A stretch of DNA of 64,000 bases from NCBI GenBank assembly GCA_024138015.1, contig JAMXBB010000011.1, positions 40,044,542 to 40,108,541 on the forward strand, in the 5' to 3' direction. Position 1 is the stretch's first letter, and each line of letters starts with the position of its first letter. Position numbers and translations under genes: made by a program. The notes beneath the pieces are model-generated. The model was given only the letters and a program-made list of their open reading frames with translations. It did not search any database and was not told where the DNA came from. This DNA comes from Lumnitzera littorea. Taxonomy: Eukaryota; Streptophyta; Magnoliopsida; Myrtales; Combretaceae. Positions 22,786-34,516 of the stretch are shown one piece after another.

Positions 22786-25692
22786 TACAACACTCTAAAA
22801 GGGGGTCTAATAGTTTTACCTAAAATTTTCATATCATGTTTGCACCCATTATATAAAGATTATCTTGTAAGTCATAGATTATAAGACTCTAGCTTGTAAG
22901 TTTCTAATCATACATAAACTTTTTACATACATCTACTTAACTATATATACATATATATCCAGCAATCTACATCCACCAAAATTACAGATAGTCGAAATCA
23001 CCTATTAAACAATAAGAAAGGGTATCTAAATTTCAACAATTATAAAGCCATTAGATACTTTAAAAGTTTAATTCGACTATCTTACTTGCTTTTATAAACT
23101 TATCATTCTACTTTCTTAGCCTAATGGAGTACTTTACACTTAAATCTTAACCTAGGTCTAACTTTGTAAGACCTACAAAAGAAACTATTGTGGCAGGGGG
23201 AGGGGGGATTTAGTTACATCCAACTTAGTGAGTAACTTTCTTACCTTACCATCAAACAATAATAAGTAATTTATTTATCAAACATATGAATGCATGTACA
23301 AGCATATACAATGCAAATAATGTATACAATCAATCGATAACTACATACAACACAATTTTCCACCCACCATTGCCCGGGTTAGGAAGTATTTAGGTATGTT
23401 AGGACTCGGGTCTCTACATCTATCATTTAAACAAATAGCACCTTCTCTTAGTAGACCTAAAGTAGCAAACACGACTCGGCCTTAAGTAGGGGGCGACACT
23501 CCCTAGAGTAGAGTAGATCCTAAAGTTTGAGGTAAGAACGTGTCATATGAGGATGTTGTATGATACAACAATAACATATTACAATAATGGATTTAACATA
23601 CATTATCTCCTACTCCATTGCATAGTACTTACTCTCTTTAGTAATAATGCAAAAGCGTGCCATGTATGACAAGTTTATTTAAAGGTTAGATAATTATTAA
23701 TCCAATTTATAGATGCCCAATCAACGTACATAACAAACACTTCAAAATCCTATAGCTAATGCAACAACCAATTCGTTAGTTTGATATATTATGGTATTTT
23801 GGCATGCAAATACAACTAATACAAGCACATGCAAATGGCCCAATTCCCTAAGCATAATAGTTCTTATAGATATAATTAATTAGTGCACTATACTAAAAGT
23901 AAATACAAAACAAGATAGGGATTGATATATTGACTCAGTCTTAAAGTTTAGTATTTCCAATAGTCCATGGTAGTCTCAAACTTGGTATTCTAAATCACCT
24001 AAGTAAGATAATTAAAGTAAATAAGACTTATCTTAAACTTAATCTATTCCCTAGCCTGACTATAATTTCCTTATTTCCATCTATTTCATATTTTAGTCAT
24101 AACTTTCTCATTTTAAGTTGAAATTTTATGTTCCTATACTTGATTTTCATTGTTTTAAAATATTCTTTAATTTGGTGAATTCCTTTTAAGGCATTTGAAC
24201 TTGTAAGAATTTGGTTTAGGCCAAACAAGTTCATTAGTCAATGGTGTTAGTTTAACTACCTTAGGGTTTGGGCCTTAGGCTTGATTTTTGGTGTTGGGCC
24301 TTAGGCTTAGTCTTTTAGGCTTTTATTTAAATGTTTTGAGTTTTATTTTTGGTCTAATTTCTATAATTTTCAGTTTGGGCTTTGATTTTACTCTTATGAG
24401 CCTAAATGGGTCCTTTTTTTAGTTTTAGGTCCTATTTTGTAAATGGGCATATAGGGAATGACTTCAATGGGCTTTTGGACTTAGTGGGACTTTAAGGTAT
24501 TATTTTATAAGTCCATTAACTTAAGGGTTAAATATGGTTCTATAGTCATTAGGCCTTATCTTTAGTCTTTTTAGGAGGTTTTAGGTCCAACTTACTCTTT
24601 AAGGCCTCAAACCTAATCTTGTTTGTTATTTTAGGCCTACGCCTACTAAAAGCCCTAAGATAAGTCTATTTTCTAAAAGGAGTTAGATTTGGTTCTTTTC
24701 ATTTATTAGGCTTCTAATCCTATTTCTAAGGCTTTAATAACTAACTAAGCTAGTTTAGGCCTAATTTTCATTATAGGGCCTTAAACTTGATTATAACTTG
24801 TTCTAATGGGCCAAATATCTTAATGGCTCCACTAAATAACTATTTTACTAAGTATTCTAGATCTAGTCTTATCTAATTTAATGGCTCCAAATTAATTTCT
24901 CCAAGCTTATATCTCATTTTAGGCCATTTTATGCTTCTAGGATTAGCTACTTAATTGCAATGATTAAGTCCTAAATTCTAGTTAGAATTAATTAATCATG
25001 TAATTAACATATTGAACTAGAATTTGTAGCTTGTTTTCCTAAATAAAGGAGGCAATTGAAGAGAGTTTTTAAGGAGATTTTAAATATTTCTCTACACAAC
25101 TTGCTATAACATGCTAAATGGTGGTTTCTCATCATTTTGTCAAGTTACTAACATAAAATTCTCTCTCACACTTGTAGAATATAAGTAATAAACTAGCTAA
25201 GTAAATGAATGGAGGTGTCATTATGTGGTTCAAAATTGACATGCACACAATTATAACATGTTTATCTAGTATTTTTACTCCTAAATTATCAAGATATCAT
25301 AGATATAACAAGTATAAATAGAAAACTTAAGTTGGGTAAGTTTTACCTTAGATTGGTCTACATGAGTTCTAACTTTCTCACTAAAAAACAAAGTTGAAAT
25401 GTGCACCTTTGGAGGCAAGGGTTTGTCGACAAAAAACTAGGGGATGTGGTGGTTCAAATGGTGTGGCTGTTTGTTGCTTGAAGTTGTGAAGTGGTGGTAA
25501 TCTTAAAAGACGTTGATGTGCATAAGGTGGTTCGATAGCTCCTTTTGTTTTCTTCCCTTTTTCCTTTAGTTTTTGTTTAGGTTTCTCGAGAGTAATTTCT
25601 AGGGTTTTCTAAGAGTGAAAAGTGGAGTCAAATAATGGTTTTAAAAGGGTGAAATTGCAGATCAAGAAGGTGGCATATTGTGGACAAACTAT
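22786..25692 (-). repeat. 5' LTR of the gag-only element, truncated
   Basis: It starts next to the primer-binding site with TACAACACTCT, a mutated form of the usual TGTAACACC-type LTR terminus on this strand. From about 22950 it aligns with 16850-19425. Similarity stops at about 25692 (GTGGACAAACTATAATACCC), so about 1.6 kb present in the other LTR is absent here. Confidence 0.7.
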
Positions 25693-27650
25693 AATACCCT
25701 ACAATTTTGACCTGGTAGTTTTCAAGTAGTTCATATCCTTAATAGAGTAATATGTACTTATAAGTTAAGTCAGTAGGTATAAAAGGGTATATACAATCTT
25801 TACTAGTGGCCATGAGAATATGAATCTTGGCAATAGAATAATGGGTATAATAATATTACTAGTGAAACGAGTTAATATGTAAAAGTAATTAAATTAGTAT
25901 AGATCTAGTTGGACAAATATATCCTCTTCATTAGATTTGTTGGAAGCATTCATAGGTGTGGGAATATCTGAATTATACCTAGACTTGGATATACAATTAT
26001 ATAAATGAATAAGAAATTAATTGAAAAATTTAGTGCTTAAGATATGCCCTAGAAATTATGATTTATAACAACGTTTTTAGAATTAAGTTGAATCTTCATG
26101 ACTAGGTAATAAAAATTAAAAGAAGTAACTATATACCTTCAATATCTCAAATTAAGCTCATTTATATATAATTTTCTTAGAAATGTTAAGTTTAACGAGT
26201 TTAATCACTATAACGTAGAGTTTCATAATTTTAAATATAGCTTATGATAAATGTTTTGAAATTAACTGTGTGATCTTAACAATTAATATTAGTACATAAA
26301 ATTATACATAAGATATATATAAATAAGTCTAAAATAATTAATGGAACCTATCTATATATACCATATATTAAAGAAAAATATATTTAGGGAATCATCTGGG
26401 AACGTTAAACCAATGAAAAATGAGTTTCGAATAAGACTAAATGGCAATATAAGTCTCTTAAAAGTTATAAGGAATAGTCTTGTAAAGTTAGATTTAAAAA
26501 ATAAGTTGAGATATAACCAATATTAATTATAATACAAAGTTTATAGGGTTAAATTTTAATTAGTTTATGCTAAGAAATTAGATAAAACTAAACCTTATCA
26601 AAAACCCTAGTTATGTCCTTTAGCTCAAAAGTTTGGCAACAAAAAATTTCTTCCAAATAATACCGATTCCATTGAGATGCCCCAAAAGTTAGGGGAAGTG
26701 CTTATTTGAAATCGGATTTAAAAAAAAAAACGAGTTGAATATATCAATATCTTTTTCATCAATTAAAGCTTATTGGGCAAAACTTCAAATATCCTATAGC
26801 CACTAAATTGATATCCGATATACACCACGAAATCACATCTCACTTTAACATAATTTCTAAGACATTTCCAAATGATAAGTCTAGAATTATACTCAAATAA
26901 TTATATGAATTGTATTATAGGTGAATATTTACTTAAAATGACCTAGTGTTTCAACTCCATTCATTAACATATTGATTGCCTTAGTTTTATCCAATGTTGA
27001 TCATCATTGCATAACGATCATCATTGCACTTGTAATAATCGTTTTATTTTATTGTCATTTAGCTTTATTAATTTGTTATTGCATCATTCATTTATTTGTT
27101 AAGTCATTAACTATTTTTTTTAGATATCATTTGCATAAAAAAATGATCATTACTTTGCATTGCTGGCAATATTATTCTTTCTAATAATTGTCCATTAAAA
27201 AAAAATCACGTTTGTTGGCTTACTTTTGTCTTATACTAAGCATTTTTTTTTTCATTAGTTGCTTAATTTTCAAATTTTCTTTTCCTTTTCATGTTGGAGC
27301 ACATTCATAAATATTTTTTATTTATTAGGTCATTATCATTATTAACTTACATTCATTTATTAATTTGGTTGTGTAATTATCTCATCATGATTTTATTTCA
27401 TATAATTGCTATCCAGTAGATTAGAGCATTTCCATTTAGACTAGATTTTTATCTTCTTTACATTTTTGTCTTAGTTTACTTTAAAAAAGAAAAACCGCAC
27501 AAGTGTATTAGTAGGACTAGAAGTGTGAACTTGGAAATGTTAATCTTTGAGCTCAAGATTGAATGTATTTTTCATAGGCTTAGATGAGAACACGTAAGCT
27601 TGAATCAATAACCAATAAAGATCATTGTAGACGATAATGAAAGTGGGACT
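25693..27650. other. Unassigned repeat DNA; no gene seen
   Basis: The junction reads TATAATACCCTACAATTTTG, which resembles the start of another LTR read on this strand, but I find no second copy in the window. A 10-base A run lies near 26724. The rest is very AT-rich with no readable protein. The right part may be the leader of the Athila-like element. Confidence 0.45.
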
Positions 27651-27653
27651 TAG

Positions 27654-28990
27654 AATGAAGAAAATAATCGAGCCCTTTGGGAGTATTTTGTTTTTGCTAA
27701 TCAAGGAACAACACTTAGTATTACGTGCCCTACAATTTAGGTTAACAACTTTGAACTCAAGTCTGCACTAATACAAATAGGGCAAGCTAAACAACTTGGA
27801 CAATCTCTACATGAGGATCCCGATGAACACAAACAAAATTTCCTATAGATATGCGAGACCTTAAAAAATAATGGTGCTTCAGAAGATGCTATTCACCTCT
27901 AATTATTTCCATTTTCATTAAGGGATAAGGCAAACAGTTATCTCAATTAGCTCCTTCTAGCTCGATTACCACTTGGGATCATTTGGCTTAAGAATTTCTC
28001 ACTTGATTTTCCCTCCTACTTGTACCGCCAAACTCAAAAGTGACATTACATCCTTTATGTAGTACAAAGGTGAATCCTTATACAAGGCGTAGAAAAGGTA
28101 CAAGGAAATCTTGAGGAGGTGTCTTCATCATGGGAACTCTATATGGCTTTAGGTGCAAACATTTTATAATGGCTTAGTAGCCTAACTTCGAACAATAATT
28201 GATGTTTCCTCTAGAGGAACTTTAATAAGTAAGAGAGCAGAAGATGCTCATGAGTTCATTAATGAGATGGCATCAAACACATATAGCTAGTAGACAAAAC
28301 GAACAATGCTTAGGAGAGTTATTGGAGTACATAAAGTGAGTGAGGTGTCATGATTATCAGCACAAGTTATAGCTCTCACTAAGTAGATAAGCTAGATGAG
28401 TAAGCTTCTTATTACCACAAGCTTTAGTTATAGTCCATCAGTGGTGTGTACTCTTTGTAGAGGTGCCTATGATATGATGGATTGTCAAGTAGGATTCTCC
28501 TTAGCTTCGTTTACGAGTAATAGCTCTAAAAAAGCCAACTTTGTTAGCAATTTCAATAAGAGGAATAATAACCCACACTCGAACATCTACAACCCTAGTT
28601 GGAGAAATCATCCAAACTTCTCCTAGTGAGAGAATCAAAACGCTTATAGAGCACCACCTACCTTTTCACAGCTTTCTCAGCCACTAAAGGAGAAGGAGCT
28701 CATGACTAGTTTTTATCCAGAAGGCTAACAAGAAATTTCAAAACCAAGACGCAACTATTCATAATTTAGAGATGCAGATGAGTTAGATCTCACAAATCCT
28801 TAGTAACTGCCCTTAAGGTTTGTTGCTTAGCAGTATTGAAAAGAACCTAAAAGAGGTGAATGCTATAACTTTCAAGAATGGAAGAGAGTTAGAGGAGGTT
28901 ACAGAGAAGGACCCAGAGCATGATGAGAAGAATAAAGAGTCATCCACCAACAATGAGAAAAGAAAGGAGGATATGGTAGAATCGGAGTAG
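27654..28990 (+). pseudogene. Athila-like gag, broken
   Basis: The frame starting at 27654 reads NEENNRALWEYF, then a VNNFELKSALIQI segment, then ASEDAIHL and FPFSLRDKANSYL, which match the gag domain of Athila-type elements. After frameshifts, 28396-28626 carries the zinc-knuckle area (CTLCRGAYDMMDC, where the expected histidine has become tyrosine) followed by VSNFNKRNNNPHSN and YNPSWRNHPNF, a signature of this gag. Repeated stops show it is dead. The acidic Glu/Lys stretch to about 28990 is the usual linker before the protease. Confidence 0.8.
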
Positions 28991-29199
28991 AAGAAGGTTG
29001 ATGTGAAGCTGTATGTTCCTCTTATTCGTTTCCTAAGGCAGTTGAAGCGAGAAAAGCTAGACCATCAGTTATGTAAATGTTTTTTATGTATTTAAAAAGC
29101 TTTATATCAACATTCCATTTATGGATGTGCTCTAGCAAATGTCTTCCTATGCGAAGTTCATGAAAGAGATCATCTCAAAAAAGAGGAAACTAGTTGACT

Positions 29200-29760
29200 A
29201 TAAGATTGTAATTCTTCTTAAGGAGTGTACAAAATTTCTATAAATAAGTTGCCTCCTAAGCTCAAAGATCCTAGTAGTTTCACAATTCCTTACTTTACAA
29301 GGAACTCTTATTTTGATAATACCCTTTGTAACCTTGGCGCAAGCACAAATCTTATGCCTCTATCCATTTTTAAGAAATTGAGGTTAGGAGAGTACAAACA
29401 GACTATGGTATCACTATAGTTGGCTTGTAAGAGTATTAAATATGCTAAGGGGATTATGGAAGATGTGCTAATAAAGGTGGATAAATTCATTTTTCCTATA
29501 GACTTTCTTATCTTAGAGATGGAGGAAGATAGAGAACTTCCACTAATCTTAGGTTAGCCATTCTTAGCCACTGGTAAAGCTATAATTGATGTTGAAGAGG
29601 GAAAGTTGACACTTTGAATCATAGATGAGCAACTAACCTTCAATGTGCTTAAGACAATGAAGCACCCAAGTGATAGTGGTTCTTGTTACACTACTGATAT
29701 GGTTGACCATTTAGTTTAAGAGACAAGAGAAGAGGAGATTGGACTAAATGGTTATTAGCA
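29200..29760 (+). pseudogene. Athila-like aspartic protease domain, broken
   Basis: The protease would cut the gag-pol polyprotein. The frame at 29225-29419 carries KLPPKLKDPSSFTIPY and then LCNLGASTNLMPLSIFKKL. In the family this active-site segment reads LCDLGAS; here the catalytic Asp is Asn, so it would be inactive. A stop follows, and then VDKFIFPIDFLILEMEEDRE, PLILG and PFLATGKAIIDVEEGKLTL, the conserved C-terminal half. The RT that should follow is absent. Confidence 0.82.
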
Positions 29761-29883
29761 CCTGGTTTTATTTGAGGAGTGGAGTAGTGATTAGGAAGAT
29801 GGAGATGAGGAGGGTGAGCTACCCATCAATAAAGTGTTCCCTGATGAGTATATGTACCCGGCATCCTTGACAGATCTACCTTA

Positions 29884-30715
29884 ATATGCTGACATCGTCA
29901 ATTACTTAGTTTGTGGCATATTGCCTTATGGGATTCTCATCATCAGAAGATAAAATTTAAGTCTGATATTCGATATTACTTTTAGGATGAGCCATACATT
30001 TTTAAGAGTCGTATGAACCAAGTAATTATGCAATGTGTTCTTAAGTGTGAGCATGCTAACATTCTTCACCATTGCCATTTTAGAGAGGTTAGTAATCATT
30101 TTGATGTTGAGAGAATCGTAGGTAAGGTTTTATAGTGCAGATTTTACTAGCCACCCTGTTTAGGGATTGTAGGGCATTTGCATTAGCTTGTACTTAATGT
30201 CAACTGTTTGAAAATATTTCTAGAAGCCATAAGATGCTATAAAGTGGAATTCAAGTTATTGAGTTGTTTGATGTGTGGGGGATTAATTTCATAGGACTGT
30301 TCCCCACATCTTTTTCGAATAAATACATCCTAGTTGCTATTGACTATGTATCAAAATGGGATGAAGCTATTGCTCTCGCAACTAATGATTCCCGAGTTGT
30401 ACTGAAGTTCATTAGGTTTTGGACATCATGCCTTATCATTCACGATGGTAGGACTCACTTCTATAACAAGCAGTTTGACAACTTGTTTGTTAAATATGAA
30501 GTGAAGTGTAAGGTGGCAATGCCTTATCACCCCAGACAAGTGGTCAGGTTAAGCTTTTTAATAGGGAGCTAAAGCGGATTTAAAGAAAATAGCTAGTGCT
30601 TCATGTAAAGACTAGTTGCTTAAGCTCGATGATGCTTTTTAGGCATACAAGACCACTTATAAAAATCTAATTGGCATGCCCCCATACATTGAGCTAATCA
30701 AAGAAATAACTACAT
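29884..30715 (+). pseudogene. Athila-like integrase, broken
   Basis: The stretch begins YADIVNYLVCGILP, the linker that normally lies between RNase H and integrase. A decayed zinc-binding segment follows (ILHHCHFREVSNHFD). The core lies in 30264-30572: [51 protein letters not shown] and MPYHPRQ. In the family the first motif is GIDF; here the first catalytic Asp is Asn. The C-terminal part (to about 30715) is frameshifted but still shows SSMMLF.AYKT-like and IGMPPY-like remnants. It is a pseudogene. Confidence 0.83.
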
Positions 30716-32469
30716 ACATCTATCTTAGGTAAAAAGAGGAGAAGAAGTGGTGGGAAGATTCTTTATAGTTCTTCATTTTTTAAACTCCATGTTTTTCTAC
30801 AATAGCTAGATTGATAAGAAAAATCAAACTACCACACAGTTCTTTTTATCTCCCTTTGTTGGGAGGTAATTTTTTTGTCTCCTTTCTTTCCTCATAACAA
30901 CCATGAATATCATACATTAAATCAACCAAAATTTTCACATGTATCTCCTTACACCATACAAATTGCCAATATATCGTGATGACCTTGCCAATATCCATTA
31001 TCTTCAACATTTGTGTGTAAGCAGGAGTTCTAGTAGAATTCTTATGGATGGGATAGATATATTCTCCCATTGCATCATGATCTAAGTCTATTCTACATTT
31101 AGTGAAGAAAAAATTATAATATGTCATTGAAACCAACAAACCTTAAAGTGGTCTTATAGGAAAGAGCATCTAAAATCCAATGCTCTATTAAATAGTGAAC
31201 TAGTTCTAAAACATTATCATGACATAAGCCAAGCTATCAATCAGTCTTAATCACTTTTGTTATCAGAACAAACCTCGGGAAGTGAGAACAAACCACTAAT
31301 TGATTTAGCTTAATCATTAGTTCATCACTAACTTAACTCAAAAATTAAAAACAATTGCACTTGTAGTTGTTTTTATTGTAAGATAACATTACTTTCTACA
31401 ACCAATAACATGAGAAACATATGGGTACTGGATATAGGTAGAGAATTATTAGTGATTAATAGGTCTATTGCAAACAAAGTTTACCCAACAATTATAGTAA
31501 TTCATAGCTGTATAATAAAAGGACCCCAAACTCACATTACAAAAAAAAAAAAAAAAATGGAAAAAAATATTGAAAAATATAATATGACTCTAATCTACAT
31601 AAAAGTGCCTCTCATTGTTGTAAGCCTAAAGCCAAATCCATCTTAGTAGCATCAATTGAATGTATCATGTCTTGAATCATTAAATCTCCTTTCAACTACA
31701 CCAAAAATCAACCAAAAAAAAAAAAAAAAAAGAAAGAATGAAAGAAAAATGTAGTTTTAAATCTCTAAAACCATCCCCATGATGGTGATGCTGATATCAC
31801 GAGTTTGTCTCTTAAGTGAACTCAAGGTGGTCTACTAGTCGTAGATAGCAATAGACTTGCAAAAGGCTTGCTATGGCTTGACCAAAGAGGGCTTTCTAAC
31901 ATTCAAGTTAGTGTAGAGAGTGGAAAGATAATTGTAAAGGGGTAATGATGATAGTGAGTTCCCATAAGAATAGAGAAGAATCAATCCTCTTATCTGAGGA
32001 TCTTATCCTTATTTATAGATTTGGAGGCCCTAGCTTGTGTGGATACATGGCAAAAGGAGATTGGCCAACGTAGAATCTGAAGAGGTAGTGCTACCAATGC
32101 TTGATGGGACAACTTCCCTTCTCCTAGTTGTTAGGCACTTGAGAGATGGGCTTGTCCCTTCGATGGTGGGTGGCTACCTTAATTCAACAACTAGATAGTA
32201 GGTTGTACAACTAGTAGATTCAATATTTAATGAGGAGAGAGAAGGTAAATAGAGAGCGAGGAAAGTATTCGACTTGTAGTCTAGCGAGCCTTATGATCAT
32301 GGTCCTTGGGAGGAAGGAAGCAAGCGTCCTTCCTTTGAGCACTAGGAACGAAGGCCAAGTGCCCCATTGAGGAGCGCTTCTAGGATGCTTAGAAGTTAAT
32401 CTAAGTAGAGAGAGAAGTCTGGATTGGCCCAAGATGGGCGTCTTGATACCTTGGTCGGCTTGAGCCTTG
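30716..32469. other. No gene seen; possible LTR remnant in the right half
   Basis: A 15-base A run at about 31542-31556 and a second A-rich run near 31714 mark low-complexity DNA. From about 31780 to 32470 the composition is more balanced, and the minus strand has a TATAAATAAGG motif near 32010-32020, as in an LTR promoter. I find no second copy, so this stays a guess. Open frames such as 30846-31139 show no family motif. Confidence 0.4.
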
Positions 32470-32477
32470 GTGGTGGA

Positions 32478-34508
32478 TAGAGGTGTGCAAGTAGGTTAAA
32501 TGGGTCAACCCGGCCCGGCCCACTTTGACCCGCGGGTTAAATGGGTCAACAAATTTCAGCCCACTTTACAAACGGGCTAAAATTTTACTGGCCCAACCCA
32601 ACCCACTTTAGCCCGTGGGTTAAATGGGCCAACCCACTAACTTTTTAATGAAATTAATAAATTAAAAATAAATTGTAAAAAATTAATTAGCCTGTTTTGT
32701 TTGATTATGTCATAATCTAATTAGGACATGTAGGCTATAGCACAAAGCACATGCTTGTAAATCCACAAAAAAACAATAGATTACTTTTATTTTAAAACTA
32801 GAGAAGACTATTGTTGTAAATGAGCTGATGCGTATTCCATACTTCAACTAGTCTAAAGAAAAGACTAACATTCACTAACATGTTGGTCATGTCAAAAGCG
32901 GGACAACTATATTGACTTTTATGAGTTATGACTACTATATTGATAATGACCTCTTCATCAAACTTTGAAAAATAAATAAATTTTTACCTATCCACAACTC
33001 TACATCTGATATTGCTGTCTTCCTTCTTTCCCCACCTCCCATCCCTTTTTTCAGGTAAAAACTAGGGATATACATTTATGAAACAAGAGCCCAATTTATA
33101 GAGTACATAAAATCTCAGCTGGTTTTATGATATTCTTCTCTATATTAGGTAAATATCAAATGATGGTTCTAAATTCAGAATAAGTAGTCCATATCACTTG
33201 TACATATATATTAAGCGTGCATTTTATGTAGGGAAATTTGGAGCTATCTTTGCTTTCATTCTAGCACCGATTACTATAGCTGAGTATTGCCTCTTCTTTG
33301 GCTATGTTGGTACGTAGATGAAATCACCATTTCATCATTTCCTAATTTTTGCCGCGATAATTAACATCACAAATTTTTCACTGTGTAACCAGGCTCTAGT
33401 GGTCTCAACCTCCTCCAGTTCTGCAATCTTAATAGTTTTAGGACGAAGTTTATTCTAGGAATCGCAGTTTTCATAAGATTATCAATACCCCAATATTTCA
33501 AGAGTACACAGCTGTCAATGGGTATGGTTTAGTACATACTGGAGCTAGATGAGGCAATGCACAAGGCACAACACATACTGTCGATTAGACCTACGACTCA
33601 GCACTCAATAGGCAGCATACATACGTAAGACAACAGCACACATACATGACACGCATAACATTAAACACCTAAGCGACATAACCCCAACAACAGTTGACAG
33701 CACATACATACACAAAACATAACAGTATACAAGACAACGTGCAACCCCAACGACAGACAACACATAGTAGTACAGATACGAATGGCAATTACCTACAGTA
33801 GATACACGCATAATAGTCGACAGCAGACATACACACAACAGTACCCATAAAAGGATTTAATCTTAAGTCTTAAGACTCTTAAAGAGAGAGAGAGGATGCT
33901 TACGATTTACTTATGACAGTTAACAGCAAACACAGGAGTCAAGACAGGCACAAGGGAGAAGGGATGTACTATCGTTGCCTCGTTGGTGAGTAGGATTATG
34001 TTGTGGCCTTTGGAGATGGGCAGTGCGATAGTGATTGTTCCAAATTTTCTATTGATAGAGGAGAACTAGAGAAGAGAGGAAGACTGGAAGAGTGAGTTGT
34101 TGAGGGTTAGGGTTTGAGAAAAAAAGAAGAAAGTGATCGATTCTTCTATCATTTAAAGTTTCAAACTACTTACAGAGTTATAGTCACTGAGGTCTAGTCT
34201 GTGTTGTTACTGTTGTACTGTAGATTGTGTCATTGTGGTGTAGCCATTGTCAGATGTGTCATGTGTAGTGTAGTATTTATGTTATTGTGTATTTGTGTTA
34301 ATGTGACAGTCTGTCAAAGCCATTTTTTTTTTATAAAAAGCGGGCCAACCCGGTTTGTTACGGGTTAGCCCACTAGAACTCGCGGGTTAAATGGGTTGGG
34401 GAAAAAATAACCCACTTTTATTCGGGCCAAAAAAATCGAGCCCAAACCCACTTTAAAAGAGGGTTAAACGGATTGGCCCGCGGGCCAAAACCCGTTTGCA
34501 CACCTCTA
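32478..34508. mobile_element. Non-autonomous hAT-type transposon, 2.03 kb
   Basis: The ends are a perfect 13-bp inverted repeat, TAGAGGTGTGCAA. They are flanked by an 8-bp target duplication with one mismatch: GTGGTGGA (32470-32477) and GTGGTGTA (34509-34516). Both ends carry clustered, GC-rich subterminal copies of GCGGGTTAAATGGG and CCCACTTT, the kind of arrangement bound by hAT transposases. No transposase is encoded. The interior holds a CA-rich stretch (33540-33850), a GT-rich stretch (34200-34320) and a minus-strand segment like a plant gene leader (AAACCCTAACCCTC, about 34160-34070). Confidence 0.85.
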
Positions 34509-34516
34509 GTGGTGTA

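Larger units (their letters stand above)
16850..25692 (-). mobile_element. Gag-only Ty3/gypsy LTR retrotransposon, minus strand
   Basis: Two long direct repeats (16850-21039 and 22786-25692) flank about 1.7 kb of interior. In minus-strand order the interior holds a primer-binding site (22772-22781), a gag gene with two zinc knuckles (about 22115-21390) and a polypurine tract (21040-21049). No protease, RT, RNase H or integrase remains. The right LTR is cut at 25692, where other repeat DNA begins. It may be a deletion derivative of a chromovirus-like element, or a non-autonomous family of the kind known as TR-GAG in plants. Age is considerable: the LTR copies differ at many sites. Confidence 0.72.
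27654..30715 (+). mobile_element. Athila-like Ty3/gypsy retrotransposon lacking RT and RNase H
   Basis: On the plus strand this region encodes, in order, gag, aspartic protease and integrase, all broken. The gap between the protease end (about 29760) and the integrase start (29884) is far too short for RT and RNase H, which are missing. No flanking LTR pair is recognisable. The gag (NNFELKSALIQ...) and the protease with LGAS in place of the usual DTG-S core are typical of the Athila lineage in plants. The element is old and cannot move by itself. Confidence 0.78.

Noticed and set aside
33605..33838. Cys/Val-rich minus-strand frame
   Set aside because: It is the translation of CA-rich repeat DNA inside the hAT-type element.
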